In this document: positions 8,190 to 16,764 of the stretch, piece by piece
Layout: each line of letters begins with the position of its first letter
Position numbering within the stretch: the stretch's first letter is position 1
Notes under the pieces: generated by a model
Told to the model about the DNA's origin: nothing
What the model saw: only the letters and a program-made list of their open reading frames with translations
The model's database searches: none
Source of the DNA: an uncultured Bacteroides sp.
GTDB taxonomy: Bacteria; Bacteroidota; Bacteroidia; Bacteroidales; Bacteroidaceae
Length of the DNA stretch: 64,000 nt
Reading direction: 5' to 3'
Assembly: GCF_963675905.1 (NCBI RefSeq)
Contig: NZ_OY780936.1
Coordinates: 2,551,946-2,615,945, forward strand
Position numbers and translations under genes: made by a program

Positions 8190-8846
8190 TTAGTAAAGTG
8201 GTTTTCCAAAGAAAGTAAAAATCAATCCAAGAACAGATAGTACCATTACCACTACTCCTATTGTACGGTTAATAACCCATATACCTCTTACATTGAATCT
8301 TGTACGCAATTTGCTTACTATAAATGTTATTAAAAACCACCACGTGAATGCACCCAGAGCAATTGACAAATAGCCTACTATTTTTTCATACAGATGTATT
8401 TGTGGTGCAATAAAGGTAAAGCGTGCAAAAAGTCCTATAAAAAGGAATATTATAAGTGGATTAGAGAGTGTTACCGCAAAAGCAGTAATAAAATTATGTA
8501 AATAGGTTCCTTTGGAAGGAGATGCAGGCCGTAATGAGTTAACCGGATTGCTTCTGAAAGTATATACTCCAAAAACAAAAAGCACTATACTACCCAGCAG
8601 CTGCAGATAAAACTGATTTGCAGAAATAAAGTCAAAGATAAAACTCATCCCATAACCAGTTAATAATGCATAAGCAATATCACTTAATGATGCACCCAAA
8701 CCGGTAACAAATCCATACCATCGCCCTTTATTCAGAGTACGTTGAATACACAGCACTCCAACAGGGCCTAATGGAGCAGAAACCACCACTCCAATGATAA
8801 ATCCTTTTATCAACAGATCTAATATCGTTACTTCTATAGCTAACAT
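8190..8846 (-). CDS. LysE-family amino-acid exporter
   Basis: A 218-residue membrane protein of the LysE/RhtB superfamily. The conserved N-terminal signature appears as SAPLGPVGVLCIQRTLNKG, and about six hydrophobic helices can be drawn, with a conserved NP in LSNPLIIFLF. Members export amino acids or small metabolites; the substrate is not predictable. It is the first gene of the lysE-DUF4924-rfbD-prfC run. Immediately upstream on the minus strand is CATCTTTG (plus 8851-8858), which resembles a -7 box only a few bases from the ATG, so either the start is further inside or the transcript is nearly leaderless. Confidence 0.85.
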   Translation of the reverse strand: MLAIEVTILDLLIKGFIIGVVVSAPLGPVGVLCIQRTLNKGRWYGFVTGLGASLSDIAYALLTGYGMSFIFDFISANQFYLQLLGSIVLFVFGVYTFRSNPVNSLRPASPSKGTYLHNFITAFAVTLSNPLIIFLFIGLFARFTFIAPQIHLYEKIVGYLSIALGAFTWWFLITFIVSKLRTRFNVRGIWVINRTIGVVVMVLSVLGLIFTFFGKPLY

Positions 8847-8953
8847 TTTGCAAAGATGGCACTTTTTTGCGAAATCTGAAGCATTCTGTTCACGTTTTTT
8901 GCCTTATCTCACTTTGGTTTAGCTTTTTTAGCAATCATTTTGCACAAGCAAAA

Positions 8954-8982
8954 AACCGGCTAAATAAATTATTTAACCGGTT
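8954..8982 (-). terminator. Terminator of the lipoprotein-DUF5723 unit
   Basis: Read on the minus strand: AACCGG, an AT-rich stem, then CCGGTT followed by a run of T. It lies 24 bp past the stop at 9006. Confidence 0.75.
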
Positions 8983-9005
8983 ATAAAAAAGAGTCTGCAA
9001 ATTAC

Positions 9006-10406
9006 CTAGTTTCTTGAACGCCCAAAGGTAATATTAAATCCAAAACAAATATTTGTATTAAAGTTATTGGTTGGTATGTATTGAGGGGTAACATTTGTTA
9101 TCATTCTATCGGATCCTACAAAGAATGTAAATCCTTTAGGATGAAAGTTCAGCATCCAGCCAAGATTGGAACCAAAAGTTGAATAAGAATAGTTAACCGA
9201 AGCATCCAACCATCTTGCCGGACGCATATTTAATGCAGCCATAGCCTGACTCCAGGTATAAGGCTTATTTATGTGAGTAGTTGTTAATGCTCCTAACGAC
9301 ATTTTATCATTAAGAAATAAGTATTCGGCTCCAAAGTTTACAGTAGAAGCAAGCGTTGTTGTGCGGCTTACTGTTCCTTCATCGTAAAACTTAGTCATAT
9401 CTTCAAGATCATCCTTCATATTTTCTAACTGTTCATCAATACTATTAGGATCTCCATCTTCAGGATCTACTGCTATGTTGTTAAAGCCATCAAAAGTAAA
9501 GGGCTCATTATTATGGGTTACCCCCTTAAGACTATTTTTCCAATTGATAAATCCAAGGTCGAGCACAGAGGCAGACAATATAAGATTATCGCCAATTTTA
9601 TAAGTAGCTCCTAAATCGATTCCTACTCCATAACCTGCAGGGCCAGTATTATTTTCTACATCAAAACCAGTAATCTCATCGGGATTCTCAGCCATTTTTT
9701 TATAATAACCTCCTCCAACAGAAGTGTTTATTGTTCCATTAGCCATTATCTGCCATTTATCGCCAGTCAGTTCAACATCCATCTGATCTATTTTAGTATC
9801 AACATTGGCACCACCAACCAGGAATTTCAATTTAGCACCAATTGTTAACCGATCATTAATTTCATGTGCATGCCCCAATGCCAGTTCAACATAATTATTT
9901 GAATTAGCAGCAAAGTTTTTAATGTGATAAATATCCTGATCCATACCGGTTTTCATAAAATTGAATAGTTCGTATGGCAAGTTCACCGAACTATTAGACT
10001 TTACTCCAAGCTCAATGGTATTAAATCCGCCCCATGCATGAAAGCCGGCAGAAAGGATTGTTAGTCCGAAATTTGTATTAATCTGATTGTTTGTCTTTAA
10101 GTTGCCAAGAAATTCTTCCCGGGACACAGACGAACTCATGAAAGTAGTCAGATCGTATTTACTTTCCGGATCATTGTATTTATAGATAAAATCAGTAAGT
10201 CCAATATTACTGCTAGTCCCCACATTTATATTTCCAAGCAAAGGTATACTGATATAATTTCTCTCACCCATAAAAGCTGGATTCAACTGATGACGAAAAG
10301 TTGCCCCTTCGAGGAAATAGGAAGAATTCAATGTTTGTGCCAGAATATTTGTTGATGCTCCTCCGGCTAAAAGGAACAATATAATGATTTGTAAACGCAA
10401 TTTCAT
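9006..10406 (-). CDS. DUF5723 family outer-membrane beta-barrel protein
   Basis: A 466-residue secreted protein. Residues 1-23 form a signal peptide ending in NILAQ. The mature part starts with TLNSSYFLEGATFRHQLNPA, a style shared with PorV/FadL-like barrels of Bacteroidota, and has many alternating strands ending at CFGFNITFGRSRN. I recognise it as DUF5723. The role is unknown; the fold suggests an outer-membrane barrel. It follows the lipoprotein gene at 10438 by 31 bp, so the two are probably made together and may work as a surface pair. Confidence 0.75.
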   Translation of the reverse strand: MKLRLQIIILFLLAGGASTNILAQTLNSSYFLEGATFRHQLNPAFMGERNYISIPLLGNINVGTSSNIGLTDFIYKYNDPESKYDLTTFMSSSVSREEFLGNLKTNNQINTNFGLTILSAGFHAWGGFNTIELGVKSNSSVNLPYELFNFMKTGMDQDIYHIKNFAANSNNYVELALGHAHEINDRLTIGAKLKFLVGGANVDTKIDQMDVELTGDKWQIMANGTINTSVGGGYYKKMAENPDEITGFDVENNTGPAGYGVGIDLGATYKIGDNLILSASVLDLGFINWKNSLKGVTHNNEPFTFDGFNNIAVDPEDGDPNSIDEQLENMKDDLEDMTKFYDEGTVSRTTTLASTVNFGAEYLFLNDKMSLGALTTTHINKPYTWSQAMAALNMRPARWLDASVNYSYSTFGSNLGWMLNFHPKGFTFFVGSDRMITNVTPQYIPTNNFNTNICFGFNITFGRSRN

Positions 10407-10437
10407 ATCTATTTGTTTTATTTCGGTGCCAGGTTAG

Positions 10438-12174
10438 TTAATCATTTAAATCGTAATCTATTCCACTTGCTGCTCTAACTTTAATATTCTTCAGGCGGAT
10501 ATATTGATCTTCTTTCAATGGCATGCCATTCACTGTTTCTGTAGATTTAGCCGTTACTTTTAACAACAAGCCATCCAGATTCTTTATTGCTCCATCCGTT
10601 GTTTCCGTCAGTTCAATAGTTATCGGAGATTCCTGAACTCCTCCATTTGCAGCACATGATTTAATATCACCTGTAATCTTTACCGAGACACCCGGCAATG
10701 CTCCCGCGCTTTTATTAATTCCTACCGGAGTAGCATTTAGTTGTAGTTCCAATGGTATATTGTTTTCTACCGTAGCTGTTACAGTCAACAACTTTACATT
10801 CAAATCTTTGATGTCATCATTAAAGCCGTCAATCGAATCATTATATACGATTGACAATCCGGAACCAAATTTAAACGGAACTTCCACGCTATAATTCATT
10901 CCTACATTATAGCTTTTGCCTAATTGTATTCTGTGCGATGTACTTTTATCGGCATGGGCATTCATTACAAACCGGATATGATTAGGAATTGTCTCTATCA
11001 AATCGTTTAAATTTGCAATTTTATAGTTTTTACTGCCAACAGGACCACCCACACCTGTTCTTGACAAACAGATAACTGTTTTAGCATTGGCATCAATGGT
11101 TATAGGATTGCTGGTTGTTCCTTGAACTGCAACTTCACTTAACTCAGTTCCATCTCTATATCCTTTCAATAGGCCTGAGATAATTACAGGAATATCAGTA
11201 CTATTTGTTACAGTGAGATTAATCATAGGATTTACCACATCCATTTTCACTTCCTTATCTTCCAGAAATTCCGGAATTTCAAAAGAAACCGGATCAGCAT
11301 TTATACTAATGGAAGGATCTACAATTCCTTCAATTTCGGATATTGTTGCAGGACTAATCTGTACAGAAGTAGCAAGTGATACATTTCCTTTTAGCTGAGA
11401 GTAATCAACATTTGAAAGAGCTATTCCACCGGAAAGAGTTATGCTTTTAATAACATCCAGTATCTTATTATTTATAGTCGACGCCCCACCACTTTCATTT
11501 GAGAAATCAAAAGAAGTAATATAAATATCTTTAGAGAATTCGAAAGATGCAGTTTCATTCAGAACTAATTCATTGCTGGAATTTAGCTGGGAGGAAACCA
11601 AATAATCAGGAAACTTCAGTTTCAGATTATTGAGATTTATCAAAGCACCGGAAGGAATTCCTGAGAACGCATACTTTATTGTAGCTTTTACCGGTGATGC
11701 AGAAGGAAATATCACTTTCTTTATAGAAGAAACCTCAGAAGGAATGCTACGGTGTACAAGTTCGAAAGTAGAAGTAGTAGTAGGAACGGCAAAGTCTATA
11801 CTACCAATGGAAGATGCTCTTCCTGCTAATCCAGCAGTTCCAAAGTCAATCAAAGGTAAAGTAATAGGACTTATACTAATTGCAGATACGCTATTTATCT
11901 TAATTTCAACAGGATCAACAGCCCCCTCTTTGTATAAGGAATACTCTCCTCCATTAAGATGAATAACATCAGACTCATCTGCTTTTATTATTTTACTCAG
12001 TTTAATATAATCGGTGTTACCAATAGGCATTGCAAGCGCATTCCCTCCTACATGAATTTTTAAATCAATATCCTTACTTAAATCATAAGTATTGTCTATG
12101 CATGATGTAGATAAAAAAGAAAAAAACAACGAGCTTGCGAAAACAACTTTCAAATAGTTTTTAGTTACAGGCAT
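10438..12174 (-). CDS. Uncharacterised lipoprotein
   Basis: A 578-residue protein with a lipoprotein signal: a hydrophobic segment followed by FLSTSC, giving a lipidated Cys at about residue 25, then DNTYDLSKDIDLK. The rest is rich in Ser, Thr, Val and Ile in beta-sandwich style with no motif I can name. It has no charged Asp/Glu cluster right after the cysteine beyond CIDNTYD, so surface export by a lipoprotein export signal cannot be judged. A -7 box (TATGTTTG on the minus strand, plus 12222-12229) precedes it. Its partner is the DUF5723 barrel 31 bp downstream. Confidence 0.7.
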   Translation of the reverse strand: MPVTKNYLKVVFASSLFFSFLSTSCIDNTYDLSKDIDLKIHVGGNALAMPIGNTDYIKLSKIIKADESDVIHLNGGEYSLYKEGAVDPVEIKINSVSAISISPITLPLIDFGTAGLAGRASSIGSIDFAVPTTTSTFELVHRSIPSEVSSIKKVIFPSASPVKATIKYAFSGIPSGALINLNNLKLKFPDYLVSSQLNSSNELVLNETASFEFSKDIYITSFDFSNESGGASTINNKILDVIKSITLSGGIALSNVDYSQLKGNVSLATSVQISPATISEIEGIVDPSISINADPVSFEIPEFLEDKEVKMDVVNPMINLTVTNSTDIPVIISGLLKGYRDGTELSEVAVQGTTSNPITIDANAKTVICLSRTGVGGPVGSKNYKIANLNDLIETIPNHIRFVMNAHADKSTSHRIQLGKSYNVGMNYSVEVPFKFGSGLSIVYNDSIDGFNDDIKDLNVKLLTVTATVENNIPLELQLNATPVGINKSAGALPGVSVKITGDIKSCAANGGVQESPITIELTETTDGAIKNLDGLLLKVTAKSTETVNGMPLKEDQYIRLKNIKVRAASGIDYDLND

Positions 12175-12221
12175 TATGTGATAATTTAATTCTTAAAAAG
12201 ACTCTTTAACGTTTAGTTGCA

Positions 12222-12229
12222 CAAACATA
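12222..12229 (-). promoter_or_regulatory. -7 box TATGTTTG before the lipoprotein gene
   Basis: On the minus strand, a TAnnTTTG match 47 bp upstream of the start at 12174. The stretch from here to 12570 is AT-rich with no credible gene. Confidence 0.5.
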
Positions 12230-12576
12230 ATGCTTTTTTTTAGAAAAATAAATCATTCATTTTTTCATTATTCTATCAAACTAAAAGTTTATTACCGCAT
12301 TTATATAAAAAAGCAAAGAATAAAAGTATTTAAAACCTGCTATCTAGAAGGAATAAACATTCAAATCATCAAAGGAAGTGTAGGTTCAGCAATTTTACTT
12401 ATTAATAAATCTTATATTTTTAAAGTTTCAGGAATAGCTGTTTCTTTAATATGAAAGAATTGGTTTTTTATTCAAAAAAGGAAAAAACAAAATCTGTATT
12501 AACCAAATTGGAACTATAAGCATAAAGTAGAATTCATTCACCGAAGAATCTAAATTTATACTAGAATCATTTATAT

Positions 12577-12668
12577 TTTGATATACATCTAAGCACCCTT
12601 TTGATGTACATCAAACACCCACTTTGATATACATCATAATATTACTTTGATATACATCATATTTAAAT
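12577..12668. repeat. Four-unit direct repeat array, exact 23-bp period
   Basis: TTTGATATACATC occurs at 12577, 12623 and 12646, and TTTGATGTACATC at 12600, so the four units start exactly 23 bp apart. The 10-bp stretches between them differ, although units 1 and 2 share CACCC. Unit 2 extends into the perfect 16-bp palindrome TTTGATGTACATCAAA. The array ends about 70 bp upstream of the purL -7 box. It could be an operator array for a dimeric regulator or a decayed minisatellite. Confidence 0.85.
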
Positions 12669-12736
12669 AATAACTATATGAATAGTATAACTCACAAATA
12701 ATAAACACATTTCTTTCACAGCCCGAGGGTTTTGTG

Positions 12737-12744
12737 TAACTTTG
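12737..12744 (+). promoter_or_regulatory. -7 box TAACTTTG before purL
   Basis: An exact TAnnTTTG match giving a leader of roughly 55-60 nt before the ATG at 12804. No perfect TTTG is seen at the -33 position (TTTC at about 12714). Confidence 0.6.
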
Positions 12745-12803
12745 CATGCAAAATAGAAAATAATTCATCAGAATTATAATAACCCATATATACTTAAAGT
12801 GAT

Positions 12804-15800
12804 ATGATTCTTTTTTTCAGAACCCCTTCTCAGAGCGTGGTGGCCGTAGAAGCCGACCATGAATTCTCTTCTGAGGATATCAAAAAACTCAGTTGGCTTT
12901 TAGGTGAAGCAAATGTGGAAAACGAAGACCAGTTACAAGGTTATTTTGTTGGCCCTCGTAAGGAAATGATTACTCCTTGGAGCACAAATGCCGTAGAAAT
13001 TACTCAGAACATGGGTATTGAAGGTATTCTCCGGATTGAAGAATACTTCCCTGTAGAAGATGAAAACGCAGACCGCGATCCAATGCTGCAACGCATGTAC
13101 AAAGGTTTGAATCAGAATGTATTTACAACCAATCGTGAGCCTGAAGCTATCATTTACATTGATGATTTAGCTGCTTACAATGAAAAAGAAGGTCTGGCTC
13201 TTTCTCAGGAAGAAATGGATTATCTTATCAACATGGAGAAATCCATGGGACGTAAGCTTACGGATTCTGAAGTTTTCGGTTTTGCACAGATTAACTCAGA
13301 GCACTGCCGCCACAAAATCTTCGGTGGAACTTTTGTTATCGACGGTAAAGAGATGGAATCGTCACTTTTCCAGATGATTAAAAAGACTACTGCCGAGAAT
13401 CCTAATAAGATTATCTCGGCATACAAAGATAATGTAGCCTTTGCTGAAGGTCCGGTTGTTGAGCAATTCGCTCCGGCTGATCACTCAACTTCTGATTATT
13501 TCCAGATTAAAGATATTAAAACAGTCATTTCTCTAAAGGCTGAAACTCATAACTTCCCAACTACTGTTGAACCTTTCAACGGTGCTTCTACCGGAACTGG
13601 TGGTGAAATTCGCGACCGTATGGGTGGAGGAAAAGGTTCTTTGCCTATTGCAGGAACTGCTGTATATATGACTTCTTACCCTCGTACCGAGGAAGGACGT
13701 GAATGGGAAGAACTTCTTCCGGTTCGCGAATGGTTATACCAGACTCCAGAACAGATTCTTATTAAAGCTTCAAACGGTGCTTCCGACTTTGGAAACAAGT
13801 TTGGTCAGCCACTTATCTGTGGATCTGTACTTACTTTCGAGCACGAAGAAAACAATGTTCGTTACGGATACGACAAAGTTATCATGCTTGCCGGTGGTGT
13901 AGGCTATGGAACAAAACGCGATTGCCTGAAAGGTAAACCCGAAACTGGTAATAAAGTAGTTGTTCTTGGTGGTGATAATTACCGCATTGGTTTAGGTGGT
14001 GGTTCTGTTTCTTCTGTAGATACTGGACGTTACTCAAGCGGTATTGAACTTAACGCCGTTCAACGTGCAAATGCGGAAATGCAGAAACGTGCCAACAACG
14101 TGGTTCGTGCTCTTTGCGAAGAAGATGAAAACCCAATTGTATCAATCCACGACCACGGTTCTGCCGGACACGTAAACTGTCTTTCAGAATTAGTTGAAGA
14201 AAACGGTGGAGTAATTCACATGGATAAACTTCCTATCGGCGACAAGACTTTATCTGCAAAAGAAATTATTGCAAATGAATCTCAGGAACGTATGGGATTA
14301 TTAATAAAGGAAGAAGCTATCGAACATGTTCGTAAGATTGCCGAACGTGAACGTGCCCCAATGTATGTTGTAGGTGAAACCACCGGCGACGGACGCTTCG
14401 CTTTTGAACAGGCTGACGGTGTTCGTCCATTCGACTTATCAGTTGATCAGATGTTCGGAAGTTCTCCTAAGACTTACATGATAGATAAGACTGTTGATAC
14501 TCATTACGAGAATGCAGCTTACAACATAGATAATCTTGATGAATATCTTACTCGTGTACTTCAACTTGAAGCTGTAGCATGTAAGGACTGGTTGACTAAC
14601 AAGGTTGACCGTTCTGTAACTGGTAAGGTTGCACGTCAGCAATGCCAGGGAGAAATTCAATTGCCACTGAGCGACTGTGGTGTTGTAGCTCTTGATTACA
14701 GAGGAGAAAAAGGTATTGCAACTTCAATTGGTCATGCACCTCAGGCTGCTTTAGCCGATCCTGCTGCCGGTTCCGTTCTTGCTGTATCCGAAGCTCTTAC
14801 CAATCTTGTGTGGGCTCCTCTTGTAGATGGTATGGATAGTATTTCTTTATCTGCCAACTGGATGTGGCCTTGCCGCTCAATGGAAGGTGAAGATGCACGT
14901 CTTTACACTGCAGTAAAAGCATTGTCTGATTTCTGCTGCGGTTTACAAATCAATGTACCTACAGGTAAGGACTCTTTGTCAATGACTCAGAAATACCCAG
15001 ACGGAAGTAAAGTTGTTTCTCCGGGAACAGTTATCGTTTCTGCCGGAGCAGAGGTTTCTAACATCAAGAAAGTAGTTTCTCCAGTATTGGTAAACGATCC
15101 GAAAAGTTATTTATACCATATAGACTTCAGTTTCGATGCTTTGAAACTTGGAGGTTCGGCATTTGCTCAATCACTCAATAAAGTGGGCGACGATGTGCCA
15201 TGTGTACAAGATGTAGAATACTTCCGCGATGCATTCCTTGCAGTTCAGGAATTAGTAAACAAAGGATTAATCATGGCCGGACACGATATCTCTGCCGGTG
15301 GTTTAATCACTACTTTACTTGAAATGTGCTTCGCAAATATGGAAGGTGGTCTTGAAGTTAATCTGGATAAGATGAAAGAAACAGACTTGGTTAAGATCTT
15401 GTTTGCAGAAAATCCGGGTATTGTTATTCAGATAAAACACAAAGCTGAAGTAGAAAAGATTCTTGAAGATGCAGGTGTTGGCTTTATCATGATTGCAAAA
15501 CCAACCGACGAACGTCATATTCTTGTTTCAAAAGATGATGCTACTTACCAGTTTGGTATTGATTATATGCGCGATGTATGGTATTCTTCTTCATACTTGC
15601 TCGACAGAAAACAATCTATGAACGGTTGTGCTAAAGCTCGTTTCGAGAACTACAAGATGCAACCAATAGAGTTCGCATTCAATAAAGAATTCAAAGGCAA
15701 ACTTTCTCAATATGGTATCTCTCCTGATCGCCGCACTCCTAGTGGAATAAAGGCAGCTATCATCCGTGAAAAAGGAACCAACGGTGAGCGTGAAATGGCT

Positions 15801-16499
15801 TACTCATTGTATCTTGCCGGATTTGATGTAAAGGACGTAACCATGACCGACCTTATCAGTGGCCGCGAAACATTGGAAGACCTTAACATGATTGTATTCT
15901 GCGGTGGTTTCTCAAACTCAGACGTACTTGGTTCTGCCAAAGGATGGGCCGGAGGATTCTTATTCAACGAAAAAGCAAAAGCTGCTCTTGATAAGTTCTT
16001 CGCTCGTAAAGACACATTAAGTCTTGGTATCTGTAATGGCTGTCAGTTAATGATTGAATTAGGATTAATTAATCCAGAACATGAGAAGAAAGCAAAGATG
16101 CTGCATAACAGCTCTCATAAGTTCGAATCATGCTTTGTGGGAGTTACTATTCCAACCAATCGCAGCGTAATGTTTAATTCATTAAGCGGATCAAAACTTG
16201 GTATTTGGGTAGCTCACGGAGAAGGCAAGTTCTCATTACCTTATGAGGAAGATAAATATAATGTAGTAGCAACATACTCTTATGATGAATATCCGGGTAA
16301 TCCAAATGGTTCTGATTACAGCGTAGCAGCTCTAGCTTCAGAAGACGGACGCCACTTGGCTATGATGCCTCACCTGGAACGCGCAATCTTCCCTTGGCAG
16401 AATGCATATTATCCGGCCGACAGAATAAATAGCGATCAGATCACTCCATGGATGGAAGCATTTGTTAATGCTCGTAAATGGGTTGAAGAACATAAATAA
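12804..16499 (+). CDS. purL: Phosphoribosylformylglycinamidine synthase (single-chain)
   Basis: A 1231-residue enzyme of de novo purine synthesis that converts FGAR, glutamine and ATP to FGAM. It has the long fused architecture: an N-terminal PurS-like region, two AIR-synthase-like halves with the nucleotide and metal loop around FNGASTGTGGEIRDRMGGG, and a C-terminal class I glutamine amidotransferase with the nucleophile in LGICNGCQLMIELG and the His/Glu dyad near PHLERAIFPW. Length is close to the single-chain proteobacterial form. It is transcribed alone, with a promoter box at 12737 and a strong hairpin terminator at 16521. A 23-bp repeat array lies upstream and might regulate it. Confidence 0.97.
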   Translation: MILFFRTPSQSVVAVEADHEFSSEDIKKLSWLLGEANVENEDQLQGYFVGPRKEMITPWSTNAVEITQNMGIEGILRIEEYFPVEDENADRDPMLQRMYKGLNQNVFTTNREPEAIIYIDDLAAYNEKEGLALSQEEMDYLINMEKSMGRKLTDSEVFGFAQINSEHCRHKIFGGTFVIDGKEMESSLFQMIKKTTAENPNKIISAYKDNVAFAEGPVVEQFAPADHSTSDYFQIKDIKTVISLKAETHNFPTTVEPFNGASTGTGGEIRDRMGGGKGSLPIAGTAVYMTSYPRTEEGREWEELLPVREWLYQTPEQILIKASNGASDFGNKFGQPLICGSVLTFEHEENNVRYGYDKVIMLAGGVGYGTKRDCLKGKPETGNKVVVLGGDNYRIGLGGGSVSSVDTGRYSSGIELNAVQRANAEMQKRANNVVRALCEEDENPIVSIHDHGSAGHVNCLSELVEENGGVIHMDKLPIGDKTLSAKEIIANESQERMGLLIKEEAIEHVRKIAERERAPMYVVGETTGDGRFAFEQADGVRPFDLSVDQMFGSSPKTYMIDKTVDTHYENAAYNIDNLDEYLTRVLQLEAVACKDWLTNKVDRSVTGKVARQQCQGEIQLPLSDCGVVALDYRGEKGIATSIGHAPQAALADPAAGSVLAVSEALTNLVWAPLVDGMDSISLSANWMWPCRSMEGEDARLYTAVKALSDFCCGLQINVPTGKDSLSMTQKYPDGSKVVSPGTVIVSAGAEVSNIKKVVSPVLVNDPKSYLYHIDFSFDALKLGGSAFAQSLNKVGDDVPCVQDVEYFRDAFLAVQELVNKGLIMAGHDISAGGLITTLLEMCFANMEGGLEVNLDKMKETDLVKILFAENPGIVIQIKHKAEVEKILEDAGVGFIMIAKPTDERHILVSKDDATYQFGIDYMRDVWYSSSYLLDRKQSMNGCAKARFENYKMQPIEFAFNKEFKGKLSQYGISPDRRTPSGIKAAIIREKGTNGEREMAYSLYLAGFDVKDVTMTDLISGRETLEDLNMIVFCGGFSNSDVLGSAKGWAGGFLFNEKAKAALDKFFARKDTLSLGICNGCQLMIELGLINPEHEKKAKMLHNSSHKFESCFVGVTIPTNRSVMFNSLSGSKLGIWVAHGEGKFSLPYEEDKYNVVATYSYDEYPGNPNGSDYSVAALASEDGRHLAMMPHLERAIFPWQNAYYPADRINSDQITPWMEAFVNARKWVEEHK

Positions 16500-16520
16500 G
16501 AATAATATTCTTATAATTCT

Positions 16521-16559
16521 AAAAGAGGCGAAAGTTCAAAACTTTCGCCTCTTTTTTTT
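16521..16559 (+). terminator. Rho-independent terminator of purL
   Basis: AAGAGGCGAAAGT pairs perfectly with ACTTTCGCCTCTT across a 5-nt loop, followed by a run of T. Confidence 0.9.
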
Positions 16560-16764
16560 ACACTAAACAAAAAACAAATATATTCAATGGCATAAAATAT
16601 ATTCTGCATTTCACTTGTTTTTATAATATCACCATCATTCTTAATTCAAGAAACAATAACAATCTAGCTTCTTAAATATTTTTACAAATATTATACATAA
16701 CCCTTTGAAAAGTTAACTTTTTTTTTAATTTTTGTATGTTATGTTATTTAATAGGCCCCTTTAA

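Noticed and set aside
12230-12454. 74-codon open frame upstream of purL
   Set aside because: AT-rich, Ile/Lys-heavy composition, begins at the promoter box of the minus-strand lipoprotein gene, and has no recognisable family.
12577-12668. CRISPR array
   Set aside because: Repeats are 13 bp with 10-bp spacers, four units only, and there are no cas genes; much too short for any known CRISPR.
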